Source: CAZQEZ01 sp964592475
GTDB lineage: Bacteria; Bacteroidota; Bacteroidia; Cytophagales; Cyclobacteriaceae
Direction of reading: 5' to 3'
Length of the DNA stretch: 18,566 nucleotides
Assembly: GCA_964592475.1 (NCBI GenBank)
Contig: CAZQEZ010000085.1
Location: 1 to 18,566 of the forward strand
The position numbers were made by a program, and so were the translations under genes. The notes beneath the pieces were generated by a model that was not told the origin of the DNA, did no database searches, and saw only the letters and a program-made list of their open reading frames with translations. Shown piece by piece: positions 7,525 through 16,596 of the stretch (position 1 is the first letter of the stretch; each line of letters begins with the position of its first letter).

Positions 7525-10326
7525 ATGCGAAGTTTACTTGTTTTATTAATAATGATAAGTGCTGTGGCCTTGAAGGCGCAGGAAAAAATGATACTTGATC
7601 ACGAAGATTATAAAAAGTGGCGGCAAATACAAGGTTCTGAAATTTCCGGAAACGGCAATTTTTTACTTTACCGACTCGACAACGACCGGGTTGATCCTGA
7701 ATTGAAAATTTATGATGTGAATAAAAAGGAGCATTATGATTTTAAAAGGGCAAGCAATGCCAATTTCAGCTATGATTCAGAGTATGCTTTTTTTATGATA
7801 AAACCTTCCTATGACAGCCTGCAAGAACTTAAAAGAAAAAAAACCAAAGATGAAGCCATGCCTAAAGATACATTAGGTATTTTTAACACGGCTACTGGCA
7901 ATACAACCTTAATTCCTGAAGTGCAATCGTATAAAATTCCACGAAAAGGTAGCGGATGGCTGGCATACCAGTTAGAAACAGCGGCAAAAGATACTACCAA
8001 AGCTGATACCACTAAAGCAAAGGTTAAAATTAAAAAAGAGTCGAAGAAAAATGGCCACCGGCTGGTATTGCGTGAAACAGAAACAAATGAACAAGATACC
8101 TTTGGCTACGTGCTCAATTATCAATTTGCGGAAGACGGAAGCGCACTGCTTTTTCATTCCAGTGGCGATGACAGTTTGTTTGCCCCGGGTATTTACCATT
8201 ATGATCTACAAACCAGGGACCTACATCCAATGATGCGGGGCAAAGGTACTTATAAGCAGATGAGCATTAGCAACGATGGCGAACAGGTAGCTTTTCTGGC
8301 ACATCAGGATACGGTAGAAAACCGGTTGGTAGAAATTTTTTCGCTTTATCATTGGCAATCAGGTGCTGATTCAGCAATGTTTATTGTCGATTCAGCTCAC
8401 GTGAATATGCCTTCAGGTTGGACGCTCAACCAATTTCAAAATGTAAATTTCTCCGAAAACGGAGAGCGCCTGTTCTTCCATATTTATCCGCCTCCTGCAC
8501 AGCCGGATACTAGCTTGCTATCGGAAGAAAAGGTGAGCGTAGAAGTATGGAGCTGGCACGATGAATACTTGCAAACCCAGCAGGAAGTAGAAAAGGAAGA
8601 AGAACGAAAACGGGGCTACCTGGCGGTATTTCATGTGGCAGATCAGAAATTTGTGCCATTGGCCAATGAAAATGTGCCCGAGATAAGGATTGATGAAAAT
8701 GAGGAGACTGAATATGCTGTTGGTTACAGCAACCTGCCATATGGAAGATTCATCACCTGGGAGGGTTTTCCGCCTTATTATGATATTTACTCGGTAAATG
8801 TAAATACAGGTGAAAAATCTAAAGTAGCAGAAAAAGTAAAAGGGTATCCCGGTATATCTACTGATGGTAATTACATCACCTGGTATTCGGTAAAAGATAC
8901 AGCTTATTTTGCTTATGACGCTGAAAAGCAAAAAACAGTCAACTTGAGCCAGGGAATCGATACCCAAATATGGAACGAACTTCATGATACACCTGACTAT
9001 CCGCGGCCCTATGGTACAGCCGGCTGGACTGAAGATGACGAGGCAATTTTAATTTATGATCGATATGATATTTGGCAAGTAGACCCTCAAAATCCCGCTG
9101 CACCGGTTAAGCTTACCTCAGGTAGAAACAATCACTTGAGCTATCGCTATATGCACCTGGATAGGGATGACCGCTCAATTATCAAAAATGAACCGCTCTA
9201 TCTGCAGGCAGTCAATCAAGAGAATAGAGGTGAGGCTTATTTTCGATTAGATTGGCAAACCAGAAATAGCACGCCTGAAAAACTAATGGGTGGAGATTAC
9301 GCGCTATCTTATTTGGGTAAAGCAAGAAATAATGAGCAGGTATATTTTAGCAAAGAAACTTTTGTAGACTTTCCTGATCTGCTTACCAGTACGCTCGATT
9401 TTAAAAGGATAACCAAGGTAAGTAATGCCAATCCTCAGCAAGATAATTATCGATGGGGCACTGTGGAAATGGTCAAATGGATTTCAAACGACGGCGAAGA
9501 GTTGCAGGGAATGCTGGTTAAGCCTGAAGGATTTGATCCTAATAAAAAGTACCCCATGATGGTATATTTTTATGAAAGAATGACGGATAGGTTTCATAAT
9601 TATTACATTCCTGAGCCAGAGCGTAGTATTATCAATTTTAGCTTTTATGCCAGTCGCGGTTACTTAATATTTATACCTGACATACCGTACACCACTGGCT
9701 ATCCGGGCGAAAGCGCCTACAATGCCGTGATGCCGGGGGTTACCAGTATGATCTCTAAAGGTTTTGTAGATGAAGAAAATATTGGCGTGCAAGGCCACAG
9801 CTGGGGTGGCTACCAGGTAGCTTACTTGGTTACCCGTACTGATTTATTTGCTGCTGCAGAATCAGGAGCTCCAGTAGTAAACATGTTTTCTGCATACGGA
9901 GGTATTCGCTGGCAAACCGGACTTAGCCGTCAGTTTCAATACGAACATACCCAAAGTAGGATAGGAGGTACCCCCTGGGAGTATCCGCTTAGGTATATCG
10001 AAAATTCGCCGGTGTTCTTTTTAGATAAAGTGAAAACACCGCTGCTTATCATGCACAACGATAAAGATGGTCACGTGCCCTGGTACCAGGGAATTGAATT
10101 CTTTACTGGGTTACGCAGATTGCAAAAACCAGCCTGGATGCTTAATTATAATAATGAGCCACACTGGCCTTTGGATTATCAGCTTAAGCTTGACTTTACC
10201 AAACGATTGCAGCAATTCTTTGATCATTACTTAAAAGATGAGCCTATGCCACAATGGATGAAAAGAGGCGTGCCTGCCGTAGAAAAGGGTATTAACTTAG
10301 GTTATGAGCCGGTGGCTGGAGAATAG
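7525..10326 (+). CDS. Secreted S9-family (prolyl oligopeptidase type) serine peptidase
   Basis: This 933-aa protein begins with a Sec signal peptide (MRSLLVLLIMISAVALKA, likely cleaved before Gln19). A long N-terminal part of repeated beta-rich segments, such as SNDGEQVAF and STDGNYITW, is consistent with a beta-propeller. The C-terminal alpha/beta-hydrolase domain carries the triad: Ser759 in GHSWGGY, Asp848 in HNDKDGHV and His880 in EPHW. It would hydrolyse peptides in the periplasm or outside the cell. A charged Lys-rich insert around residues 150-180 and an acidic Glu-rich stretch near 350-370 interrupt the propeller. It is divergent from the uronate operon and followed by its own strong terminator, so it is probably monocistronic. 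The closest relatives are likely S9 peptidases annotated as prolyl oligopeptidase or glutamyl endopeptidase-like; exact specificity cannot be told. Confidence 0.92.
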   Translation: MRSLLVLLIMISAVALKAQEKMILDHEDYKKWRQIQGSEISGNGNFLLYRLDNDRVDPELKIYDVNKKEHYDFKRASNANFSYDSEYAFFMIKPSYDSLQELKRKKTKDEAMPKDTLGIFNTATGNTTLIPEVQSYKIPRKGSGWLAYQLETAAKDTTKADTTKAKVKIKKESKKNGHRLVLRETETNEQDTFGYVLNYQFAEDGSALLFHSSGDDSLFAPGIYHYDLQTRDLHPMMRGKGTYKQMSISNDGEQVAFLAHQDTVENRLVEIFSLYHWQSGADSAMFIVDSAHVNMPSGWTLNQFQNVNFSENGERLFFHIYPPPAQPDTSLLSEEKVSVEVWSWHDEYLQTQQEVEKEEERKRGYLAVFHVADQKFVPLANENVPEIRIDENEETEYAVGYSNLPYGRFITWEGFPPYYDIYSVNVNTGEKSKVAEKVKGYPGISTDGNYITWYSVKDTAYFAYDAEKQKTVNLSQGIDTQIWNELHDTPDYPRPYGTAGWTEDDEAILIYDRYDIWQVDPQNPAAPVKLTSGRNNHLSYRYMHLDRDDRSIIKNEPLYLQAVNQENRGEAYFRLDWQTRNSTPEKLMGGDYALSYLGKARNNEQVYFSKETFVDFPDLLTSTLDFKRITKVSNANPQQDNYRWGTVEMVKWISNDGEELQGMLVKPEGFDPNKKYPMMVYFYERMTDRFHNYYIPEPERSIINFSFYASRGYLIFIPDIPYTTGYPGESAYNAVMPGVTSMISKGFVDEENIGVQGHSWGGYQVAYLVTRTDLFAAAESGAPVVNMFSAYGGIRWQTGLSRQFQYEHTQSRIGGTPWEYPLRYIENSPVFFLDKVKTPLLIMHNDKDGHVPWYQGIEFFTGLRRLQKPAWMLNYNNEPHWPLDYQLKLDFTKRLQQFFDHYLKDEPMPQWMKRGVPAVEKGINLGYEPVAGE

Positions 10327-10334
10327 AGAATTGA

Positions 10335-10387
10335 ATAATAAAGTTGATGTTTTTCGTGTTCTCGCAAAAAAACATCAACTTTATTAT
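10335..10387 (+). terminator. Strong terminator hairpin after the S9 peptidase gene
   Basis: A perfect 20-bp stem (10335-10354 with 10368-10387) encloses a 13-nt loop and starts 9 bases after the stop codon. The 3' side continues into T-rich sequence (CTACATTTTTTTATTT). Open frame upstream of the ATPase start at 10413 runs through this hairpin and should not be counted as coding. Confidence 0.8.
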
Positions 10388-10412
10388 ATTCTACATTTTT
10401 TTATTTAAAATC

Positions 10413-11792
10413 ATGATTACCAGATTAGAAATAGACGGCTTTAAAACTTTCACGGGTTTTAGGATGGAGTTTACTCCATTCACGGTGATTGCAGGATCCA
10501 ATGCTTCCGGTAAAAGTAATATATTTGACGTTCTAAAGCTATTGTCAAATTTAGCTCATCAGGATTTACGCACAGCTTTTAATAACCTTCGAGGTGATGC
10601 AGAAGAACAATTCACGCAATTTGCAAATGGTAAAATATCCAAAAAAATCACTATTAGTATGGAGATGCTTTTGGATAAAAAGATAAAAGATAATTGGGGA
10701 GAAGAAGCTAACATCAAATATACACGCCTCAGATATGAAATAATTATCGAAAGGAGAAAAAATGTAAAGGGTTTTGAGGATCTAAATATTGTTCATGAAC
10801 AATTGTTGCCACTAAAACACCAGGAGGATGATTGGATTAAACAAAATATAAATAAAGAATTTATTGAGCATTGGAGACCAAAAGTAAAAACAGGTAAGAG
10901 AGGAAAACCTTATATTTTAACAGAACAAAAAAATGGAGCTAACGTAATTAAAATTCCATTAGATGGCAAACCGGGTCCTGGAAGAGAATTTTTAGCAGAT
11001 GAAATTGCCCAAAGTGCTTTAAGTAGTGTTAATAGTGTAGAATATCCCCATGTATTTGCTGCCAAACAAGAAATGCTTAATTGGCAACTTTTACAACTTA
11101 ACCCAGAAGAATTGAGAAAGCCTAGTGCAAGAATGTCTCCAGATAAGATTACACATAGTGGAGCAAATTTGGCTGCGGCATTGTTTCGTTTATAAAGTGA
11201 AGACGAATCAATTTTAAATGATATATCTATTGAATTAAATAATTTGCTACCCCATTTTACAAAGGTAAAAGTTGAAGAAGAAAAGGCGGAAAATAGATTT
11301 TTAATTAGTCTTAAAAGTGAAGATGGTCGATGGTTTAGCTCTAATGTGCTATCGGAGGGAACCTTAAGAATATTAATCTTATGCATTTTGAAATATGATG
11401 ATAAACATAAAGGAGTAATCTGTTCTGAGGAGCCGGAAAATGGAATTCATCCTTTCAGATTAAGTTTAATGATTCAATTGCTAAAAGGACTTTCTACAGA
11501 ATATTCGGAGATTGATTATTTTTCCAATTTACGTCAAATCATAGTAAATACTCATTCTCCAGGGTTTGTAAAAAATGGTTTAGAGAAAAACAGAGGTGAG
11601 ATTTCAGTATGGTTTTCGAAGCTTGTATCAAAAATTTCTAAAGAATTAAACTGCTCTTTTAAAGTAAGTAAACTTGTGCCTGTAAAAAATTCTTATGGTC
11701 AAACGGCCCTAAGCTTTCTCAACAAATCAGAAATTGAGATGACTGATCTGGAAGTGAAAAAATACCTTGAATCGGAAGAGCTGGAGATTTAG
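10413..11792 (+). pseudogene. AAA/ABC-type ATPase gene interrupted by one in-frame stop codon
   Basis: The single reading frame from ATG 10413 (MITRLEIDGFKTF) to the stop at 11790-11792 would give a 459-residue RecF/SMC-like ATPase of the AAA_21 type, but codon 261 is TAA (11193-11195). The frame is the same on both sides and the sequence resumes as SEDESILNDISIELN, so this is a nonsense change rather than a frameshift. The ATPase motifs fall on both sides: Walker A GSNASGKS (28-35) before the stop; signature LSEGT (313-317), Walker-B/D-loop CSEEPENGIHP (337-347) and switch His381 in NTHSP after it. Neither half alone would be a working ATPase. A more upstream Met exists but would read through the terminator hairpin. 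Stop-codon loss or sequencing error cannot be excluded, but the broken downstream partner argues for true decay. Confidence 0.8.
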
Positions 11793-11794
11793 TT

Positions 11795-12247
11795 ATGAGT
11801 AATATTTTACAGATAGGATTTGCTACAGAAGGCCCAACGGATGAACGATTTTTGTCTAATATTATTCGAAAGACTTATGAATTAATAAATTAAATAATGC
11901 CTGTAAAAATATTGTTTCAGTAATTCCTGTGCAAATGAGCGAGGCATGGATGCTAGCTGATACCAATTTATTGAAACAGCTATTGGGTACAAGTTCTGAT
12001 AATTCAAACTTAGGCTTACCTGCCAAAGTTTCTGAAGTAGAGAATAGCTGATCCAAAAGAGGTTATAAAAAATGCAATTGCTGTCTCCCAAGAGAGTTTA
12101 TCTAGAAGAAGAAGAAAATTGTCAATTTCAAGTCTTTATTCACCAATTTCGCAAGAAATTTCCTTAGAAAAATTGGCTAATTTGCCATCTTATCAAGATT
12201 TTGTGAAAGAAGTTGACAACTCTCTTCAGTACTTAAATTATTTGTAA
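11795..12247 (+). pseudogene. Broken DUF4276/TOPRIM-like partner gene
   Basis: Two bases after the ATPase stop, ATG 11795 opens MSNILQIGFATEGPTDERFL, a start typical of DUF4276 proteins, whose E-G-x-x-D resembles the first TOPRIM motif. This frame stops at 11891-11893 (residue 33). A second frame then carries NIVSVIPVQMSEAWMLAD and LGLPAKVSEVE up to a stop at 12049-12051. The first frame resumes at about 12044 with IADPKEVIKNAI and runs to TAA 12245-12247. The three pieces are collinear but total only about 150 residues. The segment between the N-terminal motif and VIPVQMSEAW, where I would expect the DxD motif of a TOPRIM-type fold, is missing. I infer one internal deletion with a frameshift plus a second small indel. 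The gene was presumably co-transcribed with the ATPase. Confidence 0.75.
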
Positions 12248-12268
12248 ATGTTGCTTTATAATTTACAA
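12242..12268. terminator. Weak bidirectional stem between convergent genes
   Basis: TTGTAAAT (12242-12249) is complementary to 12261-12268 with an 11-base loop. The stem takes in the stop codons of both the DUF4276 pseudogene and the converging DUF1080 gene. It has only 8 almost all A-T pairs, so termination here is a guess from position. Confidence 0.3.
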
Positions 12269-12958
12269 CTGCTTCAATTTAATATCGCGCCAGGCTACTT
12301 GAAAAGGTCCTGAATCATCTCGCACACCATGTACTTGTAAGCCAATAAATCCTTCAGGAAACCTTTCATAAGCTTCTTCATGGGTCAGATCGCTAACTTG
12401 ATTGCCGTTGATAAAGGTTTGAATACGTGGACCTTTGGCAATAACTTTATACTGGTTCCATTCACCGTCTTTAAAATGATTGTGAGGCTCCAGATCGCTT
12501 TTAGGCGTTAGCCATCCATTGCCAGTACCTTCACCATAGATGTAACCAGCTTCAGCGCCGTTTTCTCCACTCCATTCGATTTCTACTTGTGGACCTATCA
12601 CACGTCCAGCTTGCTGATTGTAATCATCACCAATGGTTTTTTCTCTTTCTTTTGAGCGTATTTGTACCCCTGAATTTAATCCCTGGTCAACTTTTACTTC
12701 AAATTGAAGTTCAAAGTCACCGTAGGTTTTTTCAGTGCACAAAAATGAGTTTCGGCTGCCTTCCGCTGTAGTGCCTACTATGGTGCCATTTTCAACTTTA
12801 TAAGTTGCATAACCATTCTTCTGTTCCCAACCTTGCAGGCTTTCACCATCAAATAGCATAATCCAATCATCGGCAGGATTTGTACAAGAAATTACAGTAG
12901 GTATTATAGCAGCCAGGGTTAATAAAAAGGTAATTTTTCTAATTTTTCTCATTTTCAT
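12263..12958 (-). CDS. DUF1080 (3-keto-disaccharide hydrolase-like) lipoprotein
   Basis: This is a lipoprotein of about 231 aa. I chose the Met at 12958 (MKMRKIRKITFLLTL) because it gives a normal signal peptide; the longer frame from 12994 adds a polar leader of 12 residues, and Met at 12952 is also possible. The lipobox is VIS-Cys. The mature part shows the DUF1080 pattern: WIMLFDGESLQGWE, VENGTIVGT, GDFELQFEVKV, SGVQIRS, WNQYKVIAKG with FINGNQVSD, and the C-terminal GFIGLQVHG. This concanavalin-like fold domain is widespread in Bacteroidota and Planctomycetota; some members act on 3-keto-glycosides. Substrate here is unknown. It converges on the decayed ATPase cassette and shows no functional link to its neighbours. 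Confidence 0.88.
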   Translation of the reverse strand: MKMRKIRKITFLLTLAAIIPTVISCTNPADDWIMLFDGESLQGWEQKNGYATYKVENGTIVGTTAEGSRNSFLCTEKTYGDFELQFEVKVDQGLNSGVQIRSKEREKTIGDDYNQQAGRVIGPQVEIEWSGENGAEAGYIYGEGTGNGWLTPKSDLEPHNHFKDGEWNQYKVIAKGPRIQTFINGNQVSDLTHEEAYERFPEGFIGLQVHGVRDDSGPFQVAWRDIKLKQL

Positions 12959-13063
12959 AATTTTAAATGGGTTATTTTTCAGTTCAAATATCAATTATTT
13001 ATGTCAAATATTTGAATTTAAACTTATGAATCTCTAAAGTTAGAATTTGGACCACTTTTATAC

Positions 13064-14098
13064 TTAAGCATTTATTGCAACAGCTTTCTTAACCGCCGGA
13101 GCAACTACATTGCCCAATAATTCTATGGCTCGCATTACCTTAGCGTGAGGCATGGTGCCTACACTTATGTGCAGTAAAAATCGAGTGTTGCCAAATAATT
13201 CATATTCGTACAAAATTTTATCAATTACCTGCTGCGGACTACCAACTAGTAAAGACCCTTCAGCTGAACGCATTAAATCGTATTGCTCCTTACTCATGCC
13301 AGACCATCCGCGCTCCTGACCTATTTTACTCATCATGTATGCATAAGGGCCATAAAACTCATCAGCAGCTTTTTGAGAATCTTCGGCTATATAACCATGA
13401 GAATTGATAGCAATTTGAGGATTTGATCTGCCAGTATCTGCATAATGCTCGCGGTAGAGTTGCGTGAACGGGACAAACCGATCGGGCATACCGCCTATGA
13501 TCGCCAGCGCCAGAGGCAAGCTCAACTTTGCAGCTCGAACCACCGAAGCAGGAGTGCCGCCTACTGCTATCCACACAGGTATTTGCTGTTGCACTGGTCG
13601 AGGATATACTCCTCTATCGTGAATAGAAGGCCTATGTTTACCTTTCCAATTGACGGTTTCATGCTTATTTAATGCTAAAAGCAAATTCAATTTCTCTGAA
13701 AATAGCTCATCGTATGCTTGCAGATCTTGTCCGAAAAGCGGGAAAGATTCAATAAATGAACCCCGACCGGCGATAATTTCTGCTCTTCCTTGAGAAAGTA
13801 AGTCTACATGAGCAAAATCCTGAAAAACTCGGACAGGATCGTCGGAGCTGAGCACCGTAACTGCGCTAGATAGTTTTATGTTTTTGGTTTTAACGGCAGC
13901 CGCTGCCAATACCACCGCGGGAGCAGATACAATAAAATCCGATCGGTGATGCTCTCCTATGCCAAAAACATCAAGACCCGCGTGATCGGCTAGTTCCACT
14001 TCTTCCATCAGGTTGCTCATTCTTTTTTCCGGGGCTAATAGTTTTCCTGTTTCAGGGTTAGGTGTATTTTCTACAAATGTTGTTATTCCTATTTCCAT
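13064..14098 (-). CDS. LLM-class (luciferase-like) flavin-dependent oxidoreductase
   Basis: This 344-aa cytoplasmic protein of the bacterial luciferase-like monooxygenase superfamily is a TIM-barrel using reduced FMN or F420. Family landmarks are the N-terminal strand MEIGITTF, AGLDVFGIGEHHRSD around 40-54, SSAVTVLSSDDPVRVFQDFA, the phosphate-binding EIIAGRGSF segment, PVWIAVGGTPASVVRAA, and a C-terminal VGSPQQVIDKI. The GEHH motif is common in the group that includes YhbW/atypical LLM proteins without a known substrate. It stands apart from the DUF1080 gene by about 105 bases on the same strand. FMN is the more likely cofactor since F420 is generally absent from Bacteroidota. The substrate cannot be named. 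Confidence 0.92.
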   Translation of the reverse strand: MEIGITTFVENTPNPETGKLLAPEKRMSNLMEEVELADHAGLDVFGIGEHHRSDFIVSAPAVVLAAAAVKTKNIKLSSAVTVLSSDDPVRVFQDFAHVDLLSQGRAEIIAGRGSFIESFPLFGQDLQAYDELFSEKLNLLLALNKHETVNWKGKHRPSIHDRGVYPRPVQQQIPVWIAVGGTPASVVRAAKLSLPLALAIIGGMPDRFVPFTQLYREHYADTGRSNPQIAINSHGYIAEDSQKAADEFYGPYAYMMSKIGQERGWSGMSKEQYDLMRSAEGSLLVGSPQQVIDKILYEYELFGNTRFLLHISVGTMPHAKVMRAIELLGNVVAPAVKKAVAINA

Positions 14099-14305
14099 TT
14101 TTGTAAAACTATACTAATAAAGTGGGTGAATTAAGTGTATATACATCTATTGATTAGGATTAACGATAAACTGATCATTCAGTTCTAAATCTCTTAGCTT
14201 GGTCATTAAGATATATACAAATACTTACACTAGTGATAAATAGGTATGAAATGAAAAGATTGGAGCAAAAATTCGATTTAATTTTCCATTGTAAAAATCT
14301 TTATA

Positions 14306-14761
14306 ATGAACAAATTGATAAGTGGTATTATATTGGTGTTAGGCACTATCTATTTTATCGGTGGTTATTTATCAGTAGCATCAAAATCGGCAAAGAATGG
14401 TAGTGAACCATTACAAGCATCTTCTGCTGCAGGTAATAAAGAAGCTCAATTTGAAAAATTTAAATTAGCTATTAACGATAACCTTTACTATAGTCGCGAA
14501 GGAGGCAAAAAATTTAGCATTCAGTTCGATTCTGAAAATCAGGGTGAATATGGTGTTGCAATTTTTACTTTACCTAATAATTGTCAATTTTTTTATGAAT
14601 ACTTACTGGAGCAAAGGTATATTCAACTTACTTATCGTAATGGCACCTGCAAAGCGCAAGGATCGAATGTACAACTTATCATAAAAAATAATGGGCACAT
14701 TATAGCGAAAATTCGTAGACAGGAATTTGTCTTTTTACCCCATACTTCTTTTGCAAATTGA
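14306..14761 (+). CDS. Membrane-anchored hypothetical protein, 151 aa
   Basis: I do not recognise this family. Residues 4-25 form a hydrophobic segment (ISGIILVLGTIYFIGGYL) that could be a signal anchor or an uncleaved signal. A small polar Ser/Ala/Gly linker follows (27-45), then a compact, probably beta-rich domain from about 46 to 150. Two cysteines, Cys93 and Cys115, lie in the exported domain and could form a disulfide. The domain is rich in Asn and aromatic residues, with segments FSIQFDSENQGEYGVAIF and NVQLIIKNNGHIIAKI. The gene is preceded by a 207-base spacer after the divergent oxidoreductase and followed by glnS about 120 bases later, which has its own -7 element. Codon use and composition look like the neighbours. 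Confidence 0.7.
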   Translation: MNKLISGIILVLGTIYFIGGYLSVASKSAKNGSEPLQASSAAGNKEAQFEKFKLAINDNLYYSREGGKKFSIQFDSENQGEYGVAIFTLPNNCQFFYEYLLEQRYIQLTYRNGTCKAQGSNVQLIIKNNGHIIAKIRRQEFVFLPHTSFAN

Positions 14762-14847
14762 TTTAATAAATTGATTTAGCATTTAGAAAAATGTAATATC
14801 CTGTTCTTGCTTTAGTACAAACCTTAGCCAATAATCCATTTCTTTCT

Positions 14848-14855
14848 TATCTTTG
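14848..14855 (+). promoter_or_regulatory. -7 element for glnS
   Basis: TATCTTTG fits TAnnTTTG and lies 28 bases upstream of the glnS ATG. No TTTG sits at the usual -33 distance. Confidence 0.45.
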
Positions 14856-14883
14856 GCTACAATTTCAAATTAATAATAATAGC

Positions 14884-16596
14884 ATGGCTGAAACAGCAAA
14901 TAATGAGCCTAAAAAAGAAGGCAGATCTCTTAATTTTATAGAAACTAAGATTGAAGACAATCTCAAAGAAGGATTGAATGATGGGCGTGTACATACACGA
15001 TTCCCCCCTGAACCTAATGGATATTTGCACATTGGGCATGCTAAATCAATCTGTCTTAATTTTGGCCTGGCGCAACGTTACAAAGGGAAATGCAATTTGC
15101 GATTTGACGACACAAATCCTTCTACCGAAGATGTAGAGTACGTAGATAGTATCCGCGATGATGTTAATTGGTTAGGATTTGAATGGGCAGGCGAATATTT
15201 TGCTTCCGATTATTTTGATCAGCTTTATGATTTTGCCGTAAGGCTGATAAAGAAGGGTAAAGCATTTGTTTGTGACTTAAACCCGGAAGAAATTGCCGCT
15301 CACCGAGGCACTCCTACTGTACCTGGCAAAGAAAGCCCTTATCGTAACCGAAGTGTAGAAGAAAACCTCGATCTTTTTGAAAGAATGCGCAAAGGTGAGT
15401 TTAAAGAAGGTTCCCGGTTGTTGCGAGCCAAGATTGATATGTCATCGCCGAATATGCATATGCGAGACCCTATTTTATACAGGATACGTTTTGCTAAGCA
15501 TCATCGTACTGGCGATAAGTGGTGCATCTATCCGATGTACGACTTTGCCCACGGACAAAGCGACTATATAGAAGGAATTACGCATTCGATTTGTACCCTT
15601 GAATTTGAAGTGCATCGGCCACTTTATGAATGGCTGGTTAATAATATTTTTGAACCAGGCGAAAAAGATTACCGCCCTCGTCAGACAGAGTTTGCCCGAC
15701 TCAATTTGAGTTATACAGTAATGAGCAAAAGAAAGCTACTCCAATTAGTGAATGAAAAATATGTAGAAGGCTGGGATGACCCCCGCATGCCCACCATCAG
15801 TGCAATGCGTAGACGGGGTTTTACACCGGCATCTATTCGCAATTTTTCTGAAAGGGTAGGAGTAGCACGAAGAGACAATTTAATTGATGTAGCACTATTA
15901 GAGCATAGTGTAAGGGAAGATTTAAATAAGAATGCACCCAGGGTTTTCGCTGTTTTAAACCCTTTGAAATTGATCATTACCAACTATCCAGAAGGAAAAG
16001 TAGAAGATTTAGAAGCTGAAAATAATCCCGAAGATCCTAATGGTGGATCACGCGTTGTTCCATTTAGCCGTGAAATATTTATCGAGGAAAGTGACTTTAT
16101 GGAAGAACCACCAAAGAAATTTTTCAGGCTGGCGCCAGAAAAAGAAGTTCGCTTGAAAAGTGCTTATGTGATTAGAGCAGATAAAGTTATAAAAGATACT
16201 GATGGAAATATAGTAGAAGTACATTGCACCTACGACCCAAATACCAAAAGCGGAAGTGACACCACAGGTAAAAAAGTAAAAGGTACTTTGCACTGGGTTT
16301 CTGCTGCTCATGCCTTAGATGCCGAGGTGCGACTTTATGATCGATTGTTCGTGGAGGAAGATCCTGCCTCTCAAAAGGAATTTGATTTCAAAGACTTTAT
16401 AAACCCGAAATCATTAGAAATAATAAAGGGGTGTAAAGTAGAACCGGGTTTGAGCAAGGCCAAACCTGGCGATAAATTTCAATTTCAACGCATAGGTTAT
16501 TTTTGTGTAGATAATAAGTATAGCAAAGAGGGTCAGCCGGTTTTTAATCGCACAGTGCCTTTAAAAGATACTTGGTCTAAAATAGCTAAAAAGTAA
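14884..16596 (+). CDS. glnS: Glutamine-tRNA ligase (glutaminyl-tRNA synthetase)
   Basis: This 570-aa class I aminoacyl-tRNA synthetase charges tRNA-Gln with glutamine in the cytoplasm. The signature PPEPNGYLHIGHAKS places the HIGH motif at residues 49-52, and VMSKR (279-283) is the GlnRS form of the KMSKS loop, the same as in E. coli GlnRS. GlnRS-specific stretches such as LRFDDTNPSTEDVEYVDSI, YDFAHGQSDYIEGITHSICTLEF split over the catalytic domain, and the C-terminal anticodon-binding beta-barrels (about 355-565) are all present, so it is complete. The second barrel carries ECP-like KGTLHWVSAAHALDAEVRLYDRLF. It appears monocistronic: its own -7 element upstream and a strong hairpin at the stop codon. 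A GlnRS means direct glutamine charging rather than sole use of the GatCAB route. Confidence 0.98.
   Translation: MAETANNEPKKEGRSLNFIETKIEDNLKEGLNDGRVHTRFPPEPNGYLHIGHAKSICLNFGLAQRYKGKCNLRFDDTNPSTEDVEYVDSIRDDVNWLGFEWAGEYFASDYFDQLYDFAVRLIKKGKAFVCDLNPEEIAAHRGTPTVPGKESPYRNRSVEENLDLFERMRKGEFKEGSRLLRAKIDMSSPNMHMRDPILYRIRFAKHHRTGDKWCIYPMYDFAHGQSDYIEGITHSICTLEFEVHRPLYEWLVNNIFEPGEKDYRPRQTEFARLNLSYTVMSKRKLLQLVNEKYVEGWDDPRMPTISAMRRRGFTPASIRNFSERVGVARRDNLIDVALLEHSVREDLNKNAPRVFAVLNPLKLIITNYPEGKVEDLEAENNPEDPNGGSRVVPFSREIFIEESDFMEEPPKKFFRLAPEKEVRLKSAYVIRADKVIKDTDGNIVEVHCTYDPNTKSGSDTTGKKVKGTLHWVSAAHALDAEVRLYDRLFVEEDPASQKEFDFKDFINPKSLEIIKGCKVEPGLSKAKPGDKFQFQRIGYFCVDNKYSKEGQPVFNRTVPLKDTWSKIAKK

Noticed and set aside
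10344..10412. N-terminal extension of the ATPase frame (starting MMFFVFSQ)
   Set aside because: These bases form the terminator hairpin of the S9 gene. The family start MITRLEIDGFKTF begins at 10413.
11244..11792. C-terminal half of the ATPase as an independent gene from a TTG start
   Set aside because: It is in frame with the N-terminal half, lacks Walker A, and collinear coding sequence exists between the stop and this TTG.
11862..12091. Minus-strand frames opposite the DUF4276 remnant
   Set aside because: The plus strand here encodes recognisable fragments such as VIPVQMSEAWMLAD; the minus frames are shadows without protein-like character.
12959..12994. Longer start for the DUF1080 lipoprotein
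   Set aside because: It would put 12 polar residues before the signal peptide. The Met at 12958 gives a normal lipoprotein signal.
13006..13017. Palindrome TCAAATATTTGA upstream of the DUF1080 gene
   Set aside because: It is short and A+T-rich, and no -7/-33 pair at the right distance supports a regulatory role.
14169..14184. Short inverted repeat AACTGA/TCAGTT in the spacer before the 151-aa gene
   Set aside because: A 6-bp stem is expected by chance in A+T-rich sequence, and no promoter element places it as an operator.
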